This document shows, piece by piece, positions 8,875-18,400 of a stretch of 64,000 bases of DNA. Location of the stretch: assembly GCA_024233005.1 (NCBI GenBank), contig JACKQE010000013.1, positions 62,001-126,000 on the forward strand, given 5' to 3'. The notes beneath the pieces are model-generated. The model was not told where the DNA came from and searched no databases. It saw only the letters and a list, made by a program, of their open reading frames with translations. A program made the translations under genes and the position numbers. Numbering within the stretch: position 1 is the stretch's first letter; every line of letters starts with the position of its first letter. This DNA is from Akkermansiaceae bacterium. GTDB lineage: Bacteria > Verrucomicrobiota > Verrucomicrobiia > Verrucomicrobiales > DEV007.

Positions 8875-10040
8875 CCCGGACGCTGCAGGGTGTGGGCCAG
8901 ATGGGGAGTATAAAGCTCGGGCTCCAGGAGGAAGGAGTCGTGACCTTTGTCGGAGTGCACGGTGATGTAAACACAGGAGACCCCGGTCTCCTTGATCGCC
9001 CGGACCAGCGAGGCCTGTTCCTCCGGATAGAAGCAGTAATCCTGGTCAATGCTGAAGACGAGCCAGTGATGCCCGTGGGCGAGACTCCGCCCAAGCAACT
9101 CCGTCATCGTCGCGGCCCCCCCTTCACGAAGAGGGTCATAGGCCGACCACATTTCACAGATTCTCAGGTAAGTGTTGGCATCGAAGCGACCGGTGAATTT
9201 CTTGCCCTGGTGAAGCATGTAGCTCTCCACCTGATGGCGGACCCGGTACCAGTCGAAGCGGTCATCCGACTGCACCACATCCTGCCGGGCCCGGCGCTCG
9301 ATGGCATCGAGGTGGACAAAGCATTTGTGGGAAATCATGCGGGCCAAGGCCAATCCATAAAGTGGGGCAGGTCCATCGTAATAATCCCCCCCCCGGAAAT
9401 GAGGGTCGTTCTCGATGGCCAGAATCTGCTCAAGAAGGAACAGTTTGTTCAACACAGTGGTCTGTCCCCCGGAGGCAATGGAAATGACGCGCCGGGTCCG
9501 CTCGGGCAGGGTGGTGGCAAAGTTCAGGGTGAGCAGCCCTCCGGTGCTGGCTCCCACCACCGCGTGCAGGCAGGAAATGCCGAGATGGTCGAGAAGCAGG
9601 GCCTGGCTGCGGACGATGTCGTTTCCTGAAATGTGGGGGAAGCGCCGCCCCCAGGGCTTCCCGGTGGTGGAATCGATGGAAGCAGGGCCTGTGGAGCCGT
9701 AGCAACCTCCGAGGTAGTTGGCACAAATGACAAAATACCGGTCGGTGTCAAGCGCCTTGCCGGGACCGATGAAATCGTCCCACCACCCGATGTGGCATTC
9801 CTCCTTCCACAGGGAACCGATGCCGGGGACCGAACAATTCAGCCCGGCGGCGTGATGGCTTCCGGAGAGGGCGTGGAAAAGGAGCACCGCGTTGTCTTTG
9901 GCGTCATTGAGCTGCCCGTAGGTCTCGTAGGCAAGCTGCAGTTCGTGCAGGGTTTCACCGGAGAGGAGCCGGAAGGGCGCATCACCAGGCGAGACAAGCT
10001 TGGCGAACCGGGTTTCTACAGGGCCGGGAGAGTCGGACAT
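8871..10040 (-). CDS. metX: Homoserine O-acyltransferase (MetX family)
   Basis: A 389-residue alpha/beta-hydrolase that activates homoserine for methionine synthesis. Seen: HALSGSHHA (oxyanion region, about residues 56-64), WWDDFIGPGKALDTDRYFVI, GSTGPASIDSTTGKPWGRRF, the nucleophile elbow GASTGG with Ser165, the Asp motif FSIDQDYCFYPEEQ, and the His motif SDKGHDSFLLE. The elbow is usually GGSMGG, so GASTGG is a mild variant. Acetyl- versus succinyl-CoA preference cannot be read reliably. The start MSDSPGPVETRF is preferred because the further upstream open frame is unlike protein. It leads an operon with two membrane-protein genes, joined by 4-base overlaps, and diverges from the acyl-adenylate ligase gene. 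Confidence 0.93.
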   Translation of the reverse strand: MSDSPGPVETRFAKLVSPGDAPFRLLSGETLHELQLAYETYGQLNDAKDNAVLLFHALSGSHHAAGLNCSVPGIGSLWKEECHIGWWDDFIGPGKALDTDRYFVICANYLGGCYGSTGPASIDSTTGKPWGRRFPHISGNDIVRSQALLLDHLGISCLHAVVGASTGGLLTLNFATTLPERTRRVISIASGGQTTVLNKLFLLEQILAIENDPHFRGGDYYDGPAPLYGLALARMISHKCFVHLDAIERRARQDVVQSDDRFDWYRVRHQVESYMLHQGKKFTGRFDANTYLRICEMWSAYDPLREGGAATMTELLGRSLAHGHHWLVFSIDQDYCFYPEEQASLVRAIKETGVSCVYITVHSDKGHDSFLLEPELYTPHLAHTLQRPG

Positions 10041-10250
10041 GGACGAAAAGGGGCGTTTGGAAAACAATGCGGGGACGGAGGGCCAGCATCGTGTCATTCT
10101 CGCCCGGATCAAGCGGGAGATGGAATTCCGGTCCCGGTCGTTATCCGCGCTTCCCCTGCGGGTCGAAAGAGTTCATTTTCGTGGTTGAATCCGGACCCGC
10201 TCTTCGCAAAGGTGGGACCTTACCTTAAAAGGACTGCGCACGACAGATTC

Positions 10251-12410
10251 ATGGCAAAAAATCGATCCAAATTGGAAGTCATCAACCGGGAGCGGGTTCC
10301 ATCCTCCGGTGTCATGATCGTTCCGAACCGTCTGGAATTCACCGACATGCTCCATCTGGAGAAGGAGTTGGCCGGGCGGCGCATCGTGTATCTGGTGGAG
10401 CGTTCCATGCAGTATGATCCGCTGCTTCAAGCGCATCTGGAGAAGGAGGATGTCCTGGCACTGGAGTTTTCCGCCGACACGACCCAACGCGAAGTCTTCA
10501 AGAAGCAGGTCCATTCGGGAGTGGCCTCAGACGAGGTCCTCGTGTTCATTCCAGGCCCGGTCCGGTTCCGCAGTGGCCAGATCACCCACGTGCCTTCCGG
10601 GGTTCTGCGGTTCCTCATCGAGGCGGGAGCCCCGGTGTTGCCGCTGTTTGTCGATCATCCGGTGGACACCCGCCTCAGCATCGAAAGCGTGACCGAAACC
10701 GACCTTTTCGTGTTTTCCTTCGGGAAGATTCTGGAGCGGGAAGCAGTCACGGTCCCCAATTACCAGGAGAATCTGCTCCTCGCCTCCGAGGAAGCATTCA
10801 ACCGCCGCAGCATCCTCGGCATGAGCCTACCCTACGCCCTGCTCCGCGGACTGAAGCGGCACGGCACCTCCGCCGGGGTGGTGGACGGCGGGCAGGACGA
10901 CCGGCAACTCCGCTTTGACAAACTGCTCGCGGCGGCGCTGGCCCTCGCCGGCCATATCAAAAAACAGACGAACCAGCCCCGCGTCGGCATCCTCCTCCCC
11001 CCGGGGATCGGAGGACTGATTGCCAATGCCGCGGTCCTCCTTGCGGGAAAAATCCCGGTCAATCTCAATTTCACCGCCGGTGACAAGGCGGTGGCTTCCT
11101 GCATCCAACAGGCAGGTTTGGACCGGTTCATCACGGCGGATCCGTTTGTGCGGAAAATGTCGCGTTTTGCCTGGCCTCCCAACAAACAGCTGATCTTCAT
11201 CGAACGGGTACTTCCGGAACTGAAGATGAAAACAGCTTTGTGGCTGATCCTTTCGAAACTGCTTTCCACCGGCCTGCTGGCACGCCTGCTGGGGCTCTCC
11301 CCCAGCGGTGGAAAGAACGAGGCCGTGCTCCTCTTCACCAGCGGCAGTTCGGGAGAGCCGAAAGGCGTTGTCCTCTCCCACCGCAATGTGCTCGCCAATG
11401 TGACCCAGTTCGGGGCCCGCATTCATCTCCAATCCCAGGACCGAATCCTAGGCTGTCTCCCGCTTTTCCACAGTTTCGGCTGCACCGTCACCCTGTGGTA
11501 TCCCATCATCGAGGGCCTCACCATCGTCACTTACCCGAGTCCATTGGAGACACCGAAACTCGCGGAACTCATCGAACGCCACAGCATTTCCCTGGTCCTG
11601 GCCACCCCCACCTTCCTGCGCGGGTATCTGCGGAAGGTGGAGCCGAGGCAACTGGCGTCCACCAAGCTCATCATCACCGGGGCGGAGAAACTGCCCGCAA
11701 AACTGGCCGAAGCCTTCGAGGAACGGTTCCGCAAGCCAGTTCTGGAGGGCTACGGCCTGACCGAGACCTCACCGGTGACCTCGGTGAACCTCCCGGATGC
11801 AGAGCCGGATGGCCCGCAGGATTGCCGCCCGGTGATCCTCAACCACCGCCCCGGCTCAGTGGGACAACTGATCCCCGGCATGGCGCTGCGCATTTCCGAT
11901 CCCGACACCGACGAGCCCCTCCCGCTCAATTCGGGAGGCATGATCTGGCTGCGCGGCGCCAACATTTTCGAGGGGTATCTCCACCAGCCGGAAAAGTCCG
12001 CCGAAGTACTCCGCAACAACTGGTTCCGCACCGGGGATCTCGGCCGCATGGATGAGGACGGCTTTCTCTACATCGAAGGCAGGCTCTCCCGCTTCTCCAA
12101 AATCGCGGGGGAAATGGTGCCCCACGAGACCGTCGAGGACAGCATCAATCATGCGCTCGGTTTCGACTCCGAAGGCGAACGCTGCATTGCTGTTGTCGGC
12201 GTTCCGGATGAATCCAAAGGCGAAAGCCTGATCCTGCTCTGCTCCCGCAGCGGGGTCGATCCCACGGACCTGCGCTACCGTCTGCTCGATGCCGGTTTGC
12301 CCAGCCTTTGGATCCCCAAAAAAATCATCGAAGTGTCGGAGATTCCTGCGCTGGCTTCGGGCAAACTCAACCTGAAGCTCTGCGTCGCCATCGCCCTTGG
12401 AGAGGCCTGA
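10251..12410 (+). CDS. AMP-dependent acyl synthetase with degenerate N-terminal acyltransferase domain
   Basis: A 719-residue, two-part protein resembling Aas (acylglycerophosphoethanolamine acyltransferase / acyl-ACP synthetase). The C-terminal 500 residues are a full ANL-superfamily enzyme: P-loop LLFTSGSSGEPKGVVLSH (about 360-377), GCLPLFHSFG, GYGLTETSP (about 501-509), WFRTGDLGRMDEDGFLYIEG, and a C-terminal Lys segment ALASGKLNLK. It should adenylate a fatty acid and pass it to ACP, CoA or a lipid. The N-terminal 190 residues align by pattern with PlsC acyltransferases, but the catalytic HX4D is N-R-L-E-F-T-D (His replaced by Arg27) and the later EGTR-type motif reads IPGPVRFRSG, so acyl transfer there is probably lost. 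It starts an apparent plus-strand run; the PrsW gene follows after 15 bases. Confidence 0.87.
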   Translation: MAKNRSKLEVINRERVPSSGVMIVPNRLEFTDMLHLEKELAGRRIVYLVERSMQYDPLLQAHLEKEDVLALEFSADTTQREVFKKQVHSGVASDEVLVFIPGPVRFRSGQITHVPSGVLRFLIEAGAPVLPLFVDHPVDTRLSIESVTETDLFVFSFGKILEREAVTVPNYQENLLLASEEAFNRRSILGMSLPYALLRGLKRHGTSAGVVDGGQDDRQLRFDKLLAAALALAGHIKKQTNQPRVGILLPPGIGGLIANAAVLLAGKIPVNLNFTAGDKAVASCIQQAGLDRFITADPFVRKMSRFAWPPNKQLIFIERVLPELKMKTALWLILSKLLSTGLLARLLGLSPSGGKNEAVLLFTSGSSGEPKGVVLSHRNVLANVTQFGARIHLQSQDRILGCLPLFHSFGCTVTLWYPIIEGLTIVTYPSPLETPKLAELIERHSISLVLATPTFLRGYLRKVEPRQLASTKLIITGAEKLPAKLAEAFEERFRKPVLEGYGLTETSPVTSVNLPDAEPDGPQDCRPVILNHRPGSVGQLIPGMALRISDPDTDEPLPLNSGGMIWLRGANIFEGYLHQPEKSAEVLRNNWFRTGDLGRMDEDGFLYIEGRLSRFSKIAGEMVPHETVEDSINHALGFDSEGERCIAVVGVPDESKGESLILLCSRSGVDPTDLRYRLLDAGLPSLWIPKKIIEVSEIPALASGKLNLKLCVAIALGEA

Positions 12411-12425
12411 CGGAGCACCCCGACC

Positions 12426-14096
12426 ATGCGTCTGAACAAGCCCAGGCTCTATCGTTGGTCCCGCGACAAATCGGTCATCATCAAAGCCAGCCTGGCCATC
12501 CTCGCCGCAGGTGTGGTCACGGGCTTTTTCATTTCTTCGATGACGTTTGGATCGAGCTTCCTCGCTTCGAACGACAAGTTGTTCCTCGATGATGGCTTTC
12601 TCCGGACTCTCGGCGCCGAGGGAGATGTGGACGTTCTTGCCAAGTTGGTCCGGGAATCCGATCTAATCAAACTGCGGTTTGGGAGTCCTCTGGAGGAATT
12701 CCACCAGCAGGAGTTCGGGGAAGGCGAAGGCAGCGATTCCAAGAGCGGTGATGCAGACGGGGAGGAAGCGGTCGACCCCTCCATGCCGGACCAGGACTTT
12801 GAATGGATCGGGAAAACGATCGATCTGAGTCCGGTTTCCTCCGCTGAAAAGGACCTGCTTCACCTGCTCAACCAAGGATTGCACGGGTCCGAAAGCGATT
12901 CCCTGGCCGCCCTGGCCGCACTGGGGAAGCAGTCGGGAGCGACTCCTCCGGTCCGCCACGCCGCGACCTTTTATGGCGACGTCCTCCGGGAACACACACG
13001 AATCGATGAGGCCATCGCCGCCTACCGATCGGAAGTGGACCAATTTCCCACCGGAACCTACGAGCCCGACCAGATCGTGCGACTCCGGCTCGCCCGGGAC
13101 GACCCTGAGGATCTCGCCCGACTCCTCACTGACGATTCGTTGCTGCGGCGACTGTCTTCGGGCATGCTGGCCCACCTCGCCTCCAAAGGACGCGACCTGT
13201 CCCTGCTGGTTCGTGCCGTCGTCGCCCACGACTTTGAGGGCATTGATCTGTCACTGGCCTTTCTGACCCTTTTCGCGGGAACGCTCTGGGCTTTCATCCT
13301 GGCCCAGTTCGCCAAGTTCGAGCAAAAGCGCTTGGCCTTGTTCGCCCTGGCGACAATGCTCGGCATCATCAGCGCCTCCGTCACCCTTGGAGTCGTCATC
13401 ATTCAGGATGATTGGATGGGATTCGGAGGAAGACGGCACGGGGAACTGCTGGATCAGATGATTTTCTGGGTTTGTGGGGTCGGTCTCCGGGAGGAATTGG
13501 TCAAGCTTCTGCTCTTCACGCCGCTCCTTCCGTTCCTGCGCCAACGGGGCCCTCTCGAAGCCCTGCTGGCGGCCAGCTTTGTGGGCCTGGGGTTTGCCGT
13601 CCAGGAAAACCTCGGGTATTTCGACATGACATTCAGCAGCGGCACTCCCTGGGCCCGGTTGTTGACGGCCAATTTCTTCCATCTCGCCCTGACCGGACTG
13701 CTCGGACTCGCGCTCCATGATTTCGTGAAACGACCCAGGCGCTGGGAACCCCTGCTGGAGACCTTCCTGCTCGTTGTCGTGGCCCATGGATTTTATGATC
13801 TGGTGATTTCCACTCCGGTCCTGGGCTACTATGGCGGCTGGATCCACATCCTCATTCTTGCGTTCATCGCAACGCGGTATTTCCGGACCTTGGACCAACT
13901 CTACCGGATCGTTCCGGGACAACCCATCTCGCCATTGGGGGTCTTTGTGGTCGGATCATCGCTCCTTCTGGCGGTGATGTTCAGCTTCGCCTGCCAGGGA
14001 GCGCTCTTCGCGACGACGTTGTCCACCTTCGGACTATCCACAACCGGTCTCGTCGTCGTGGCATTTCTCTATATCAACGAGTTCAAACACCTCTGA
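12426..14096 (+). CDS. PrsW-family intramembrane metalloprotease with large N-terminal extension
   Basis: A 556-residue membrane protein. One N-terminal helix (about residues 20-40) is followed by an extracytoplasmic acidic/helical region (about 45-275) with a TPR-like segment (HAATFYGDVLREHTRIDEAI). The C-terminal half has about eight helices and the PrsW signature motifs: REELVKLLLFTPLLPFL (EExxK, Glu356-Glu357), GLGFAVQENLGYF, NFFHLALTGLLGLALHDF and the final HGFYDL (His454). PrsW performs site-1 cleavage of anti-sigma factors in Bacillus; the target here is unknown. It overlaps the downstream DUF3142 gene by one base (TGATG), so the two are coupled. Confidence 0.88.
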   Translation: MRLNKPRLYRWSRDKSVIIKASLAILAAGVVTGFFISSMTFGSSFLASNDKLFLDDGFLRTLGAEGDVDVLAKLVRESDLIKLRFGSPLEEFHQQEFGEGEGSDSKSGDADGEEAVDPSMPDQDFEWIGKTIDLSPVSSAEKDLLHLLNQGLHGSESDSLAALAALGKQSGATPPVRHAATFYGDVLREHTRIDEAIAAYRSEVDQFPTGTYEPDQIVRLRLARDDPEDLARLLTDDSLLRRLSSGMLAHLASKGRDLSLLVRAVVAHDFEGIDLSLAFLTLFAGTLWAFILAQFAKFEQKRLALFALATMLGIISASVTLGVVIIQDDWMGFGGRRHGELLDQMIFWVCGVGLREELVKLLLFTPLLPFLRQRGPLEALLAASFVGLGFAVQENLGYFDMTFSSGTPWARLLTANFFHLALTGLLGLALHDFVKRPRRWEPLLETFLLVVVAHGFYDLVISTPVLGYYGGWIHILILAFIATRYFRTLDQLYRIVPGQPISPLGVFVVGSSLLLAVMFSFACQGALFATTLSTFGLSTTGLVVVAFLYINEFKHL

Positions 14097-15475
14097 TGAC
14101 TCCCATGGGCCGGGCGATCCTTCTCACGGTGATCCTGCTGTTGCCCTCCTGCCGGGAGGCCCTACCCGAAACACCTCTTCCCGTAGCGGGCTGGATCTGG
14201 GCACGAAACGAAGCCCCTGCGGCAGAGGAACGCCGGGAGCTTCTTCATGCGGGGATCTCCCGCATTTACTGGCAGATTGGGGAACTGGGGGGACGCGGTG
14301 GCAGGGTCCGGGAGCTGGCGACCTTTCCTTTGCCGGCGCCGTCAGGAGAGAGCGGCCCCGTCTTCGTTCCCGTGATCCGCATTGCCTCGGAGACCCGGCT
14401 TCCGGCGGACCTTCCGGCCCGGGAAGTCGCCGCTTGGGCGAAGAAGGCGGGGGTCACGCGGGAAGTCCAGTTTGACTATGACTGCCCGGAACGTCTGCTG
14501 CAGGACTATGCCCGGTGGCTGCGGGATTTTCGCCAGGCCTCGGGCGTGGACCAGCTCAGCACCACCGCCCTCGGAGGGTGGGCGATCACCCCAGGATGGC
14601 GGGAAGTCGAAAAGGCCGTCGACATGGCCTTCCCCATGCTCTATGACGTGCTCCCCGAGGTCGCTCCCCGTCCCGATGGGGCGCCGGATGCCCGCCCCAT
14701 TGTGGAGGCTGCTTATGTGACCGGTCTCCTCCGGCAATGGTCGGACCACTGCCGTGTTCCCTGGCAGGCAGGCCTGCCCAATTTCACCCGGCTCTCCCTT
14801 TTCCGCGCAGGACGCAGTCTGGGCCAGATCCGCTCCTGGACCTGGGAAGCCCTTGCCGAGCCTGGAGCCTGCACTAACCTGTCCCGGCCATCAGGAGCCC
14901 CTCCGGGAGTGACCTTTCTGAGGGTGGGAAATCTTCGGATGCTCGGCGGGGTGCCCCTCCAGGAAGGTGATCTGCTCGCCGTGAAAACCTGCGATCCCGG
15001 AGCACTGGGGGAAGTCCTCTCCACCCTGCCCCGCTCCAAGGCCCGGGGCATCGTCTGGTTTCAGTTGCCCCGACCCGGCATGGCATCAAACGGCTGGAGC
15101 CTGCCTTTTCTAGTGTCCAAACTCGCCGCGCCCCCGCGTCCCATCCTGAGGTGGGACGGAAGCCACCTGCTGTTGCAAAATGCGGGCGACGGGGACTATG
15201 CTCCGATATTGCCGCAGGGGCACGTCCTCCGCCTCACGGTGGCACCCGGATCGATCCGGGAAATCCTGCCCGGCGATTTTGACTCCGTCGAGCCCCTGCG
15301 GGAAGGTCGTGCCGTGCCGCTGATGTTTGCGTCGGAAATCTGTTTCCGGTTCACCCACCTGCCAGCGCAGGCCAGCCGCCGCACCGGGGTTCTGGTTCTT
15401 GCGGACCCAGTGCCAAAGATTCCGCTTGTCCGGCAGGCAACGGTCAATGATGCTCTGCTTGAAATAACGCCCTGA
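14096..15475 (+). CDS. DUF3142 family lipoprotein
   Basis: A 459-residue protein with a signal sequence ending in a lipobox-like LLLPSC (about residues 14-19), so probably membrane-anchored by lipid. The core matches DUF3142: VAGWIWARNEAP, the IYWQIGEL strand, VTREVQFDYDCPERLLQDYA, WLRDFR, ALGGWAIT and the AFPMLYDV strand, which suggests a TIM-barrel glycosidase-like fold without an assigned reaction. The C-terminal third is beta-rich. It starts within the stop codon of the PrsW gene and ends three bases before the next gene. MGRAILL at 14105 is an alternative start. Confidence 0.8.
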   Translation: MTPMGRAILLTVILLLPSCREALPETPLPVAGWIWARNEAPAAEERRELLHAGISRIYWQIGELGGRGGRVRELATFPLPAPSGESGPVFVPVIRIASETRLPADLPAREVAAWAKKAGVTREVQFDYDCPERLLQDYARWLRDFRQASGVDQLSTTALGGWAITPGWREVEKAVDMAFPMLYDVLPEVAPRPDGAPDARPIVEAAYVTGLLRQWSDHCRVPWQAGLPNFTRLSLFRAGRSLGQIRSWTWEALAEPGACTNLSRPSGAPPGVTFLRVGNLRMLGGVPLQEGDLLAVKTCDPGALGEVLSTLPRSKARGIVWFQLPRPGMASNGWSLPFLVSKLAAPPRPILRWDGSHLLLQNAGDGDYAPILPQGHVLRLTVAPGSIREILPGDFDSVEPLREGRAVPLMFASEICFRFTHLPAQASRRTGVLVLADPVPKIPLVRQATVNDALLEITP

Positions 15476-15478
15476 TTT

Positions 15479-18400
15479 ATGAAAGTCGCTCTGCTGTTTT
15501 GCTTCCCCCTGGTCCTGATGACCGCCCCAAAAGCGCTCGCCACCGGAGATTGGGCCACGGCACCTCCCGGGCTGGACCATTATGTGGACCGCCTTCCCGG
15601 AAAATCCCTGCCTCAGCTGCTGATCGAGACCGGGGAGGGAGCGGACAACCACCCGGCTCTCACCGCCGAAACCGCTGCCGAACGGTTTGAAAAAATCAGC
15701 GCCGAGCTTGGGACCAAAAGCCAGAAAGCCTCCCTCGCCGACTGCGAAGCGTTCCTCGAAGACGCCCGCTGGAGCCCCAATCTCCCTGTGGGTTGGATCA
15801 ACCTGGGATTGGATCTGAGCGACTGCCTGGCGGATGCGGCCACCCAGCCGACCGAGGCAGCCGATTATTGCCGTTGGAGGATCGGGTTGGGACCGCTTTC
15901 CAGCGATGACATTTCCGACCTCGAACCGAAGATCAAAGCCCGCTTGGCCGCTACCACGGACCGCACGGCGGCACAGCTTCTCTACCTTCTCGGAGCCCTT
16001 GAATTCCAAATCTATGATGGTCCCAAAGGGGAGGCCTCTTTTGCCGAGGTGGTGCGACGCTTCCCCGACCATCCTCGCGCTGAAACAGCGGCTTTCATGC
16101 TGGGCCGGGCCCGCTTCGACGCTTCCCGTCGCGACTCTGAAGACACCGAGAAAGCCGAGCCTCTCCGCGACCAAGCCGAGGTGGCATTCCAGACCTACCT
16201 CACCACCTATCCCGATGGGCGTTATGTCGGAGACGTGATGGGCTGGCTCGGGGCCGTGGAGGTGAAACGGGACAACCTGCCCGGCGCACTCGAATGGTAC
16301 CTCAAACAAATGGAAGTGAAGAACCACCCGGAGAACCGGCGCAGCGCCAGCCGCATGGTGGAACGGGTCATGGCGAGACTGTTGGCCATGCCGGACGAAG
16401 CCCCTCTGCGGCAGATTGCAAAACACCCCGCAGTGGCCATGGGCACCGTCTACTGGTTGCTCCACGCGCCGGAGGCGGACATGCACAATGGATTTTATGA
16501 CAAGCCAGAAGCGGTGAAAAAATGGCGGGCCTGGTGGCTGCCTCGCCTCGCCGCCGCCGTCCGGGAGGAAAGCGAGGCCTGGCAGGACGAATCCGTTCAT
16601 CCCTGGTTCATTGCCATTCTGGCCCATGCCGCGAGCAACGCGGGGAATCAGGAGGAAGCTTTGAAGCTGCTCGCGGAGGCTGGGAATGCGCTCGGCTCAT
16701 CCGACGACCTTGGCTTTGTGCGTTGCGTCATCCTCCAGCGTCAGGCCAAGGATCCCGCCGCTGTGGTGGCCGCCTGGCAAGAGTTTATCCTCCTTAGTCA
16801 TCCCCGGAGTTCACTTGCCGACGGCGCCCGGATGCGTCTGGCATCGGCACTCCAAGCCGCTGGCCGCAGCGACGAGGCCGTCATCGTTATCGCGGCCCTG
16901 CAAGCCAAACAAGCGGGCCAGCAAGGGGATGAAACCGCGGGCGGGGGCTATTACGACGGAGATATTTATCCATACAGCTATGAAGGCCTGCCCACCGCTG
17001 CGAGCGCTTTGAGCCCCGACGTGAGCCTGGCGGAGCCTTCCCAGGTGCTGCAACACCTCGATGCGCTCCTGGCCTTCGGTCCCCTGCCGGAGTTGCTGCG
17101 CCTGCGCGACCATCAGGGTGATTTCTCCCCGGAGAACTGGGAATGGATCCGTGGCACTCTGCTCGGGCGCATTCTCTCGGAAGGCAAAGCCGCTGATGCG
17201 GCGGCGTTTCTCCCGGAAGGAGGAGACCGCGTCGCCGCGGAAAAGATTGCCCGACTTTCCAAAGCCGCCCAGGAGGAGAACACTGCCTCCGCCTGGCTTG
17301 ACTTGGGCGATGGATGGGCCGGAGCCCGGGGCCGGGTGACCTTCCCGGCCCTGCTCCTCCGGCGTTCCGAGATCTACCAGGAGGAGGACACGGATGCCCC
17401 GGAAAAGTTGCGGCAGGAGAATGCCCTGATCCTGGGATTGGCCGAAGGCCCGGAGACCATGAAGAAGCTCCTCAACATGGATGAACTGATGAATGCTCTC
17501 CGCGCCTGGGAACAGGCCGCCCGGCTGGCGGCCCCGGGAACCCCCGAGATGGCAAGCGCGCTTGAAAACATCCTGGAAGCCATGCCCCGGGTCGCCGCCG
17601 CCACACCGTGGGCCAGACGCACCGCCATCCATGAGCAATGGTCCCAAACCGCCGAAGAAGTCTATGCCACGCTCCAGGAAAAATGTCCCGACACCATTCA
17701 GGCCCGGCGGGCGGCCCGTCCAAACTTCCAACTCATGGCCGATAATCCAGCCCCCGAACCGGAACCCGTGCCCGTTCCGGAGCCAGGACTGGAGGCTTTC
17801 ACCCAGGTGGCGCCCCCATGGGTCGATCGGGCCTATGATGGGGGAATACCTTACCTGCGCCACCGAGAATTTGTTTCCGAAGACATCGCCGATTTTGCCG
17901 GAGTGAACGAACCGGCTGCCGAGGGCCTGCAAAATTTTGGCGACCTCCTCCAGAAACTCTACCAAATCGACCCCGCGGATTCGCCGAAAAAACTCCGGGC
18001 CACTCTCCTGAACCTGCGCGAACAGTCCCGGCGAAGCTACCGGGTCTGGCAGGAGGGATGTGTCCACAGCGCGATCGAAGATCTCGCGGACCTCGTGGAA
18101 AAAAGCGCCCCGGCCCCCGAGGTTTTTGCACGGTATTTCGCGCTCCGGCTCGCGGTGATCAATGTTGCGGCCTTTCATATTTATCTGGAACTGCGACCGG
18201 TCCAAGGAGAACTCACAACCGGTCCCGAAGCCGACCAGTGGGTGTTCGACGAGCTCACCCGGGCCGCCAAAAATCCCACCATGGCTCCCGTCGCCGACCG
18301 TTTGGAATGCCTCCGCCTGCTCGTTCTGTCCAATCGCCTCATCAGCCTGCCGGTCGTCGGTTCCCAGGGACAACCATTGACAGAGGAGGAGCAGGGAGGA

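Noticed and set aside
10041..10250. Region upstream of metX examined for a SAM-responsive riboswitch
   Set aside because: No match to the SAM-I, SAM-II or SAH core sequences could be seen on the minus strand; only ordinary divergent-promoter sequence.
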